Shown in pieces: positions 10,825-22,600 of a stretch of DNA of 64,000 bases; position 1 is the first letter of the stretch; every line of letters starts with the position of its first letter. Source of the stretch: Capitulum mitella (lineage: Eukaryota; Arthropoda; Thecostraca; Pollicipedomorpha; Pollicipedidae); assembly GCA_030062745.1 (NCBI GenBank), contig CP099840.1, positions 32,577,101 to 32,641,100 of the forward strand. Direction: 5' to 3'. The position numbers and the translations under genes were made by a program. Below the pieces are notes generated by a model. It did not search any database, was not told the origin of the DNA, and saw nothing but the letters and a program-made list of their open reading frames with translations.

Positions 10825-13613
10825 CTGGAAAGAAAATGCCCATTTAACACGTCAGAAAGTAGAAGAATGTTAATGCTACCAAAAAAACAAAGCCGTAAAG
10901 GCTCTATGGCCACCTTCAGACCGCAGAAAAAAGTTCAGTCAACTACTGACAAGCAGACATGTGCCTGGATCCCGGTGGAATGCAGGTTGAATTGTATTCA
11001 ACCCCTCGTTGACCTGGCCGGGTCACTGCGTCATCTCGGAAAGGTCGCGTCCCTCCGGAGCAAGGCGGTGCCCAGCTAATGCAACCCTGGACAGCTTAGA
11101 ATCTGACGCAAAACGAGGATAACCTGCATCCCATCGGCACCTCGGAACACGTCTGCTGACAAGTCGATGGGTATATATTACGTTCACTTTACGGTGTTCA
11201 ATGTCGCCTCTGCTCTCGAATATCTGCCAATGCACGTGTGGCTTACTTTTTGTTTTTGGTCGTGCTGTTATCGTGAAACTTTCTGAGTTTGGACCTCGCC
11301 TGAAGAGACATTGTATGGTCACCAAACCACCGCACCCACACCTTGGACGGATCACATGTCTGAAACACAGCAGAAAACGACGTGAAGTACTCAGTGTATG
11401 TCCGACCATGGCATATCACATGGTCGGACGGCGTATGACATGAATGTTCCTGTCAACATCACGCAGAATGGGCCAGATAGTTATCAATATTATATACTTC
11501 AACTGTAGACCAAAACATGAACGGTACCGGGCAGAAGGCCAAGCGTATCTTATCCATCACATGAATATCCAGCCTGATTTTTTGGCCACTGTATTTTAAA
11601 TCTTCCCACACAATGGGCCGACCACGAACGCCCGCAGGCGAAAGTAACACTGGTGAAGCCACACCCTAAGCAAAAATACACCACCACCTGGGATAAAACA
11701 CCAGCGTGCTGCCTGGACAGCAGTGCGAACTGTTCCATGGCGTCGACCGGTACGGAGGAGTCTCCCCGCGGGGGCCGACCCGGCCGGCGGCGGCTCACCT
11801 GGACGTCGGTCCGCTCGATGATCTGTCCGGGCCAGGAGCCGAGGCCGTGGTTGGAGCCCCAAACCAGGTCGCCGGCCAGCAGCGTCTGGTCGGCGCCGTC
11901 CTCTGTCGACGGAGCCCGCTCCGGTCAGTCGGTCCGACCTCGGACGCGGCAGAACCGGTCCGCGGCTGCCCGCCGCCACAGAACGGCAGACGTCTCTGAC
12001 CACGTCTTCAGACCGACGGCGGCCAGCCCCCGCCCATAAACAATCGACATCGTCCACCGTAACATTCACGGTCACGTCACAGCCGGGGACACGGGACATT
12101 TGGCAGTTAAAACCCACGAAAAAACCTTAAAGACTGCATCTATTCACGAATCACGTGAATAAATGCAGCATCAAGTGCCAAGAAATGGAATGAACTGGCA
12201 GCTTCCAATAAACTGAATATACGCGATCTGGAAAAACTACTGCCAATTACAGGAACTGGCAGTATGACCAATTCAGAAACTGATCCAACGAAGCCACCGC
12301 AGCACTCATCGTCCGCAAACTTGAGCAAACCAATCAGAACAAAAACCGAGAGCGACTGAGCAGTACTATAGACAAACATACACAACCGGCCCCAAATACC
12401 ACGCGGCACCACCACCGCCGGCACCCTCACCAACGTCCGCGTCCCCACCCGCGTGACGGCCGCCGGCGGCGGGCCGTACCTTCACCGTGGTCCCGGGCCC
12501 GTTTGACGGGGCGCGCCGGCCGCTCGTCCCCCGGCTCGCCGGTGGAGGTGACCGGCTCCGGCTCGGCCGAGCCAGCGCCGGCGCGCTCCGGCCAGCCGCC
12601 GCCGCCGCCGCCGCCGTCCGGGGACGCCCGGCCCGGCGTGCTCGAGTCGGCCGGCATCCGCGTCTGCGTTTGCGTCTGCGGCTGGGGCGTCTGCGTCTGC
12701 TGCGGCGGCGTCTGCGTCTGCTGCGGCGGCGGCAGGGGCGCGGCCGGCGGCGGCAGCTGCGCCGCCCCGGCCTCGCCCACCACGGAGACCACCTGCAGCA
12801 GCGGGCCGCCGGAGCCGGCCGACGAGGCCGTGCTGAACAGCGGCCCGGTCGCCATGTTCTGGATGAAGAGCTGGCCGCCGCCGCCTGGCAGAAGCAGCGG
12901 CTGCAGGAAGTTGACGGCCGGCTGCGCCGCGCTGAACACCACCGACGCCGGCTTGGCGGCCGCGCCGCCCACCAGCACCGTCTGCATGCCGCCCACCACG
13001 CCTGCCTGCTGCTGCTGCTGCTGCTGCTGTTGGTGTTGGTGTTGCTGCTGGTGTTGCTGCTGTTGTTGCTGCTGCTGGTGTTGCTGTTGCTGGGAGCGCT
13101 GCAACATGGCGGCCACGGTGGGCGGCGGCCGGCGGCGGCGGCGGCGGCCGGCCGGCTCTGGCGGCCCGCGGGATGGCTCGGCGTCGGCCGGCGGCTGGAG
13201 CAGGGTGCCGTTCGGCAGCAGCAACGGACCGCCCTGCACAGGGAACGTGTTGACGTACTGCACCATCGGCTGCAGCGGCTGCGTCAAGATCACCTGGCCG
13301 GACGGCAGGATGATCTGGCCGGCCGGCAGCTGCTGCATCAACGGCAGCTCCGCCCCGCCCACCACCTGGTACTGCGGCGGCGGCGCCGGCGCCAGCGTCG
13401 GCGGCGGCGGCCGCCGCGCCGCGCCGGCCGCCGTCGGCGACGGCCGGGTGCCGGCCGCCGGCCGCACCGCCGCCGTCGCCGCGCTCGGCGCGCAGGAGAC
13501 GACCGCGCTCGGGTGCTGCGCGCTGCTGACGGCACCCGGTGCCGGGCTGGCCGGTGGCGTCCCCTCCGGCGGCGCCGGCTCCTCCTCGGCGCCCGACTGG
13601 GTCGACTCGGACT

Positions 13614-13650
<37 letters not shown>

Positions 13651-16600
13651 TTCGGGCGGCTCCGGCGGCGCGGCCGGCTCCGCTGCGTCCCCCGGCCGGT
13701 CGGCGGGCGTAGGCTCGCCGTCGGCGGCCGCCTCGACCGGCGCGTGACGGCCGACCCTGGCCGGCAGCGGCACCGAGCTGGGCAGCGGCACGCCGGCGGC
13801 CGGCTCCGGCCCGGCCGCGCTCAGGCCCTCCTGCATGGTGTCGTTCAGCAGCTGCGTCTGGCGCGCCAGGTAGCCGCTCGGGTCGTCCAGGAAGCTGGGC
13901 GAGCGGCCGTCGGCGCCGGCGGCAGCGGCGGCAGCGGCGGCCGGCGAGTTCGGCAGCGTCGGGCCGCCGCCCAGCTGGCGCACGTCCACGTTAGGGCAGG
14001 GCGAGCTGCGCCGCCGGCCGCGTCCAGCCTGTCGCCGCCGGCGCAGCTCGTCCCAGTGGGCGCGCAGCACGTGAGGCGGCGGGGGCGGCGGCGCCGGCAG
14101 CCGGCAGCCAGCGGCCGGCGGCCAGCAGAGCGGAGCTGCCGGCCGATGCCCGGCCGGTAACGGCGGCAGACGCTGCTGGAAGCCGTGCTGCTCCTGCTGG
14201 AGCTGGTGCCGCAGGCCCATCTGCTCCATCGCCTGCGGCAAGGACGCCGCGGTTAGCGGCCAGCCGCCACGCTTGTGTGGGCGCGCCGTGTCGGAATTCC
14301 GCCTGGAATGTCCAGGCAGTTATCTGCCCGTGTACGGCACGTGAAAAACTCTGCGCGATTCGGTTTTCATTAAGCCGATTATAGCGCTTCGCTGAGAGCC
14401 AGACAGCCATAGAAAGACAATCACTAATCTCATTGCGCGGATAATAACTCTTTCACTGATGTAGCAGCCACTGGATGGTCCGAAAGAAACCATTCCCCAC
14501 AGTCATCCTTTATCAGCTTTTCACCTTTGCGGGAAGATCTCGTTCTTCACAACGCACTCGTATTAAGGTCAGGTCTTATATTCCGCTGATTTCATACGTC
14601 CCTGCCTCCGGTTCGTAACTGTGCTGCAGCGCATATCTGAACACCAATTCAGACACTGAGAGCGGGCCTCTGTGCTCCACGACGCGTGTCAAATGCGCTA
14701 GTCAGCGATAGTTCATTCAAGCCCAGGTCCATTGTCAACATGTGCATCTAAAGGCGATGACCGGGACCCTCACAAAACAACGCCCAGCCGGTTTTGTTCT
14801 GTGCAGCACTAAACATGATTACTTCATTTCAAAGTTCATTATAGCGCACATAATACCAGCAGACGTCCCTACAAGTTCCTTTGTACGATCGTCATTACTC
14901 TGTTCCCACGAAAACCCTAAAATTAGATCCCGCTCGCGTGACAGGGACCACACCAGCACGACGACCCGTCGGGCCGTGACCAGCACTACGGACCTCCGTC
15001 CCGCTCTGGCCCTCCGTCCCGCTCTGGTCCTCCGTACCTCTCGTGACCTCCGTCCCTCTCGTGACCTCCGTCCCGCTCCGGTCCTCCGTCCCGCTCCGGT
15101 CCTCCGTCCCGCTCTGGTCCTCCGTCCCGCTCCGGTCCTCCGTCCCGCTCCGGTCCTCCGTCCCTCTCGTGACCTCCGTCCCGCTCTGGTCCTCCGTCCC
15201 TCTCGTGACCTCCGTCCCGCTCCGGACCTCCGTCCCTCTCGTGACCTCCGTCCCGCTCCGAACCTCCGTCCCGCTCCGGTCTTCCGTCCCTCTCTGGTTC
15301 GCCGTCCCGCTCTGGTCCACCGTCCCGCTCCAGTCCTCCGTCCCACCCTGACCGGAATTACAACGGCAGACCATTACGAAACGGGGCCGCTTCCGGATGG
15401 TTTTTAAAGCAAGAACGTCAAGTGGATATCGAGCTCCAGAAGGACACGATGACACGGTCACGGACACGGTCGGACCCACATCGCCACAGATCGCCTGACC
15501 AGACCTGCCCCGCCCCAGACCGGCCCTGACCGGACCCACCCCGCCCCAGACCGGCCCTGACCAGACCTCGTCTGAACGGACCTGCGTAGCCCTATATCAC
15601 CCCCGGGAGGCGCCCAGGTCACCTCTGAACGGCCTGGCAACCGACCCCGACGGACGGCCAGCCGTGGCCGTAGGCAACTAACGCCTACCGACCCATCACC
15701 TGCCGCTGATACCTGCACCTGCGGCGGCTCCCAAATGACGTCCAGATCCAACGGCCTGTTACGTTCTGTTCATCCGCCGCCGCTGACGGCTGACAGGGGC
15801 TGTCTGGAGCCGGCGCAGCGCGGGTGAGTGACGATCTCGTCCGCTTACGACGCCGTCCATCATAGGCCGGCCGCGGGACGGCGTCATTACGAGGTGGACC
15901 GACCGGCGGGGCGCCGGTGTCACCTGCCGGCCCGCCAGCTGGGCCGACTCCGGCCGGCCGGAGCGGTGCCGTCTCACGCATGACACGCCCCCTGGTGACG
16001 CGGCCGAGAACCGGCGGCCGGCCGTCCGAACCGAGCCGGACAAACACCGGGCCCGACAGCCAGGGCTCCAGACCGAGCCGAGGCCGCGCCAGCCCGTCAG
16101 ACTGCAGCCGGGGCCGGAGGAGGCGCCCGACCGGAGACCGAGCCGCGGCCGCGCCGGCCCGTCAGACTGCAGCCGGGGCCGGAGAGGGCGCCCGACGGAG
16201 ACCGACTGGGGACCGAGCCGCGGCCGCGCCGGCCCGTCAGACCGCAGCCGGGGCCAGAGAGGGCACCCGACCGGACACCGAGCCGCGGCCGCGCCGGCCC
16301 GTCAACCGCAGCCGGGGCCGGAGGAGGCGGCGCCGGACCGGAGCACGGGCTTCAGATCAGTAGCACGGCAGAGGGGCGGAACGGCCGGAGCCAGATCGAC
16401 GCCGAGACGTGGTCGCGACGCGACAGCTCTCCGAGGTCCACACCGTCCGTACCGGACCCAGCCGCCGGCCCGGAGAGGCACGGCGGCCCTGCACGAGCCG
16501 CCGCCGCCCCACAGCGCCCCAGACGGCAGCGTCTGCCGCAGCCCCACCTGCAGCATGTGCTCCCTGAAGAATGGGTTGTTGTGCGGGTTGCAGCGCTGCT

Positions 16601-19600
16601 CCTGGAACGTCGGCGGGACATCTGCGAAAGGAAGAAGCACGTCTGTTATGGGCATGTCGCAACAAATCACGGGCGTGTGCTAAGAGAAACCAAAACCGAG
16701 CGACGGGAGAGTCGGATCCATGACGAAATTCTCACAGCCGTCTACTATACGACGGGAACTCACCCACGAATCAACAACGCGGTGGCCGAGAAAAGCAAAC
16801 GTCAGCCATGAGCGTGAGCCGCAGGTAAGCACAGGCGAGTTACGGGTAAGTCCCTGGTAGACAGCGGGCGGGTGAATCACGGTGAGTCGCGGACGAATCA
16901 TGGCAAGGTCACGGTGAGTCACGGCTCGATCATGTGTAAATCCAGGGACAGATACGGTGAGTCACGGATGAGCTGCTGGGTCACGGGGGCGTGACAGCAG
17001 GCCCGCCGCGCCACTCCGGGCGGCGGCGGGCGGACGGTGACCCGCCCCTGTTGTGACCGGCGGGCGGTGACCCGGCCCCGGCTGTGACCAGCGGACGGTG
17101 ACCCGGCCCCTGTTGTGACTGGCGACTGTGCGCCGCTGTCACACAGCTATGCGGCCCATCAGAGGCAGGCCGAGTCGCAGAGGCGCGCCGGCCGGCCCGA
17201 CAAACAGCCGGTCTGACGGCGCGACAGCGGCCGCCCGGTCCGGCCCGGCCGCAGACGGGGACCACGGGCCGCTACAGACCGTACAAACCGCCCACTGCCA
17301 GATACACACGGCAGAAGACCGGGACCACGGCCAGCCAGAGACCGTTAACGGACGCGGACGGACACCGCGAGCTTGGGTCGGCTGTCGCAGCCGCCACCGC
17401 CAGTCGTGTCGAGCGTGAGCAGTGAAGTCGTCAACGAGATTCAGCAGGCCTCACGTCTTCATCACAGGATCTGTGTGTCCCGCGGCCCGGGAAATACAGA
17501 CCCAGCCATCGGCTGCTGTCAGTGGCCCGGCCACTACAGACCGCCACCGGGGGGCTGCTGTCAGTGACCCGGCCACTACAGACCGCCACCGGGGGCTGCT
17601 GTCAGTGGCCCGGCCACTACAGACCGCCACCGGGGGGCTGCTGTCAGTGGCCCGGCCACTACAGACCGCCACCGGGGGCTGCTGTCAGTGGCCCGGCCAC
17701 TACAGACCGCCACCGGGGGCTGCTGTCAGTGACCCGACCACTACAGACCGCCACCGGGGGGCTGCTGTCAGTGGCCCGGCCACTACAGACCGCCACCGGG
17801 GGGCTGCTGTCAGTGACCCGGCCACTACAGACCGCCACCGGGGGCTGCTGTCAGTGACCCGGCCACTACAGACCGCCGTCGGTGGCTGCTATCTGGCGCC
17901 GCATCGCCAGCCGCGGCGCATTAACAAGCGGCAGCCGTGCGTCGCCGCCGCCGGCCGCCGGCCGCCCGGCGGGCCGCGTTTTTGCGCCGCTTTTTGTGGG
18001 CCGCCGGCGGCGCTCTTATGACGGCCGAGGGTTTCAATCAATCGCCGACCGGTACCGGTCCCAACGGCAGCCGGGTCTGTGGCGCGGCCGGCGCCCGCCG
18101 ACCGGCCACCACCGTCCCCGGCCGGCGGTGCCGCCGGAACCACCGCCTCCCGGCCGGCCGGACGGCTGCCGGTCGGCGGTGGGCGGCCGGCCGTGTCGGG
18201 CCGCCGCCGCCGCCGGCGCCGCCGGCGCCGCCGCCGCCGCCGCCCGGCCCCCGCCCGATGCTATCGGCGTCAATTAGCCGACAAAACCGGGCCGCGCCGG
18301 CGTCGCAGCTGGCCGGCCGGCTGATTCGACAAAACACGCCGGAACACGGCCGACAAATGGCCCGCCGGCCGGCCGGCGCGTGCGCGGGACACGGCCGGCC
18401 GGCGGCCGCGGCCCGCCCGATCCAGGCGCCCGGTCAGTCGACGGCGCGGCCGGATCCGCCGGCGCAGGGCCGGCCGGCGGCCGCGTCTGACCGAGCGGCA
18501 GAATTCGCCAGTCACTGCAAGTAGTGGCATCCCTCGACAAACGCCGGCGGTGGCAGTAGTTTTGCACGTAACGCGGACGCCACGGGCAGTCGTTACATTG
18601 CGAGGGCGCTGATCAGACAAAACAACACGGCCCCGGGAACCACGATTGTTCGCACTGAATAACCCAACGTGAGGCCTTTGGGCAGACAAAACATCACACC
18701 CCTGGACACGCAGCAAGGTTAACGCTACAAAAACCGACGCGAACGCCACAATCTACCGCACTCCAAACGGAGCAATGGGTAGGGCAGCAACCCCATAACA
18801 GCTACGATCGCGCGCAACGTTCCACCTAACGACAGCCGCCCGTAAATCCGGCCCACTGGCTACCTCATAACCGCACACGACGAGAAGTCGCTGCACTCGG
18901 TAATGAACACTAAACCGCAGGAACAGAGCGCCTGCTATCTCTAATTTACGCAGGAACTTCCCTGGATGCTCCATCTGGGGCCGTCTACCGGCCTTCCCCT
19001 GATCCTTGGGGATACCCTGGCTAAGCCCCGTGACAGGACGACCGCGGCACCCTCCACGGACAGCAGATGCGGTGCGGCCGGGTGGGCGGGCGGCGCCTGC
19101 CTGTCCGCCCGAGTCTGCGTAACGCGTCCGACAGGCCAGTCGACGCATCGCCGACAATCGCTGCCACTCAACGGGCTGATCGGGCAATCCGCTGCCGCCC
19201 TCCGACCGCGACCACACGGCGCACCAGCGCCGCGGCGACCGCCGCCGGCCGTGCCACCGCGGAGCGGCGCCGGAGCCGCCACGAGTCGGCGGCAGGCGCG
19301 CTCGTCCGACCGCCGGTGCCGCGCGGCCGCCGCCCCGTGACGGACACGGTGTCGGCCGCCCGGACACGGTGGTCGGCCGCCCGACAGCCGGTGTTGGCAC
19401 TCCGCTGACAGCCGACCAGATCCCAGATACGGGCGGTGTCCGCGGGCCCGGCGGCGTCGTGAGTCACGCGGCGAAGGCCAGGAGCCGACCGTGGGAGCGG
19501 CGATCGGCCGATACTCGGCCGCGTTCAGGCGGTCCACAGCGCACCTGCGCCGCGTCCGCTGCCCTTCCAGCGGCGGTGCAGCGTGTCCCAGCGTTCCGTT

Positions 19601-22600
19601 TGGGGGCCCGACTGGGTGGCAAGACATCTGTATAGATTTTTTTGTGATCCGCTCCTCTCCAGTCCCTCAAACTGTACATCTGTTCAATGCCAGGAAAAAC
19701 ATACAACCCGCCTCCTCAAACGTAAACGCTTCAGCTATGACTGGCAGACGACCACAAGACGGAGAAGTCCACCCCCCCCCGAAGGTGGACTTCTTATCCC
19801 CGCTCTCCGAATCAGTCCTCCCGAGATCATACGTCAGTCCTCGTCCCACCCTCTGCCAAACCTTCCCTCACACACCTTGCCAATCCTTCTTCGGCCCCCA
19901 GTCAGCCACCCGACGCTCCGTCAGTCCGGCTAAGGTCCGTCCTCCCACACGCCCTCCGGCAGACCTGCAATCCTTCACCGGTCCCAGCGCTCCCAGTCAG
20001 CCTTTCCCAGGCCCTCCGTCGGTCCTCTCCAGGTCCTCTCTCAGACAGTCCTCCGGTGGTCAGTCGGTCCTCTCGGCTCTGTCCGCTGGCCGCGATCGGG
20101 CCGCGCTTTTGCCCGCGCCCACCGTCCAAACAGCGCTTTGTTGCGGCCGGCAGGGCGGGAGCCGCAGTGGCGCCGCCGCCGCGTCACAACGTCCGCGGCG
20201 GCCGTCACGCCCGGCCGGCCGCGGCGGCGCCGTCCCGACCGCCGGCCGCCGCGTCCACTCCCCGGCCGTACACACGCCCTCACACGGAATCCACACACCT
20301 GACGATCGATACCGCGCCCTCCCGCCGGCCGGCGGCGGGGGGGGGGAGGGAGCTGACGTCACCGGGCGCCGTCACGGCCGGCCGTCACGGTCGTTCGCGG
20401 AAGGGTGCCCACCTTTCCTGGAGGCGCGCCGGCGCTCGAGGTCGGCCCGTTTCCGGCGGTGGTTGCACGTCTTGGTGGCCTGGCTGGGGCCGTCCTGGTC
20501 GCCGGAGCCCGGTCCGACGCCGTTCCGCGGCCGCGTGATCACCTGTCGGGTCAGGTCCGGGTCAGCTCAGGGGCGGCCCGCTCGCCGCTCGCACGGGGTC
20601 GCGACAGAACCGCCGGAGCAGGGACGGGTGCGAGGCAGCCAGGCATCAGGCATTTTCAGCGAAAGCACGGTGACGGTGCGGCTCAAGCATCCAACACGAG
20701 TTGCACAACGAAACGGACAACTGAGGCGCATCTCCGGCACATCAGGCCAAACAAGGGATAGCGATCGGACAGCGACAGCGCCGGCCGCGTTCATTCGTCG
20801 TCCCGGCGGGAGCTGTCCACGCGATCAAAGCCGGTCGCCAGATACGTGAGCGTCTTACTAAAACCGGCCGCGCCTATCTGTCGGCCATCAAACGTCAACA
20901 AATTGTCCGCGACCAGTTGCAAACGTGCACGCTCCGACCGGGTCCGCCGCGCTGCACGGCGGTTTTGACAAGCCTCGTTACCGGCCCGTCCGGCGCGTCC
21001 CGTCAGCCTCCGGCCCCCGCCTGCCAGCCCCCTGCCAGCGCCCGCCCGGGCGCGGCCGCCGCCGGCCCCGGGCCGGTCAGGACAGGGCGCCGTCCCGCCG
21101 AACCGCCGCGCCGGACGCCACCACAAAGCGGACCCACTGACACGCCGGGCGGCGGGCGGCGGCCGTCCGGATGCGGTGACGCGGCGCCCCCGCCGCGGTG
21201 GCCCAGATCGGCTCGATAGGCGCTGATGGCCCTTTGAGCGCGCGACACGCCGCCCCTGGCGCGACCACCGCGGCGGCGCCGCCGGGCCTTCAGCTCGCTC
21301 TCGGCGAAGGGGAGGCGCGGCCCGGCCGGTCGGCGCGCCGGCCCGAGACGGCCGCCTCGGCCGGCTCCGCGCGCCGCGCGGCGTGAGCGCGCGACCAACG
21401 TCAAAACAAGTCGTGTCATCGCTCGCAACACAGCGCGCCGACCGGACAAAAACTGAGCGGGGCTGTCTGGCGGCGCGCCGGCCGGCGCCGCGCGGGAATA
21501 ACAGGCGGCGGAGAGCCGAGCGAAGCCGCCGTCCGAGGCGGCGAACCGCAACCAGCGCCCGTCGAGGGCCAGGCCCGAGGCGAGATGGAGCTTTGGGTTC
21601 TGGGAGAAGTGTTTGAAGGCATGCGAACGTCCTGGTTTCGCTTCTGAAGATAAACAAGTTCGCACAAAAAGTCACAAATCGAGTTACAACCACAGAACAA
21701 ACATTAATCACGGCATCCAGCACATAAACAGAAACATCTCTGCTACCACAGCATCTGATTCGTGCAATCACATTCGTGCAGGACGGTGCATGACATGTGA
21801 CAAGGCTAGCATGAAAGCAAAATGTCATCGTGAGATCGAAGCGGATTTGAATACGCCGACACCTCGACGAGCTGCAACACAAGTGTTGCAAGTGCTGCTG
21901 GAAGCGCCTCTGGACTGAATGGGGTTCACGCTGACACACCATTACACGAACAGTAAAAAATGAGTCACGGTCCATACGTTGTCAGACCTCGCCGGACCTG
22001 CAGGCCAGACCACGGTCGCCTTCAAATTCGTCAACCCGATAGGATTCCCAGGTCCCCACTGCGACGCTGACAGCTCTCGCTCGGCGCCCTGAGACAGCGT
22101 CTCCGTTCCGGCCGCGGGAAGACATCAGACCGCGCCTGACGAGCAGGAGCCAGAGCCGCCCGGGAGCAGGCCATCGGATCAAACGGCCATCTCGGCCATC
22201 AGCTCAGAGACACGGGGCCGCGACCGCCCGGCCTACCGGTCCCGCCAGTTCCATCACCGCCGTCACTGCTCGGCCGAGACCCAATCAGCACAGGGCGACG
22301 AGGGCGCCACGGCCCGACCGAGCCCGACGCAGGCCGACGGCTAAATTAGCCCACTGCGCCGGCCCGCTCCCGGAATCAGATGTCAAAAGCAGGCCTGAGA
22401 AACTCGGCTACCGGCGATGGACAGCTGATAGTGTCCGGGGACGGACGTCTCGGTGATGTACAACGGTCCGCCGACATCGACAGCCAGATCTAAAACCTGA
22501 AACGAGCGTTTTAGCACCTGACGGCTCCCGACCACAGGCGCACGGGGACTCGGGCCCACACGAGGCGCTGGCCTCCCAGGAACACTCCGGACTTTACGCG

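Noticed and set aside
12503..13747. 414-codon frame on the + strand rich in Cys and Gly
   Set aside because: It is another antisense frame of MBD exon 5; Cys runs arise from TGC repeats opposite CAG.
12487..14160. 557-codon open frame on the + strand
   Set aside because: It is the exact antisense of MBD exon 5. Arg/Leu-rich translation with polyLeu opposite polyGln is typical of a GC-rich shadow frame.
14742..15407. 221-codon frame with RPAPVL repeats
   Set aside because: It is a translation of the 18-bp minisatellite; equally open frames exist on the other strand.
17511..17889. Regular repeats resembling a CRISPR array
   Set aside because: Units are contiguous without unique spacers, and the host is a eukaryote.
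19491..20849. 452-codon frame on the + strand
   Set aside because: It covers MBD exon 3 in antisense and intron on both sides, with no domain, and Pro/Arg/Ser-rich composition expected from GC-rich DNA.
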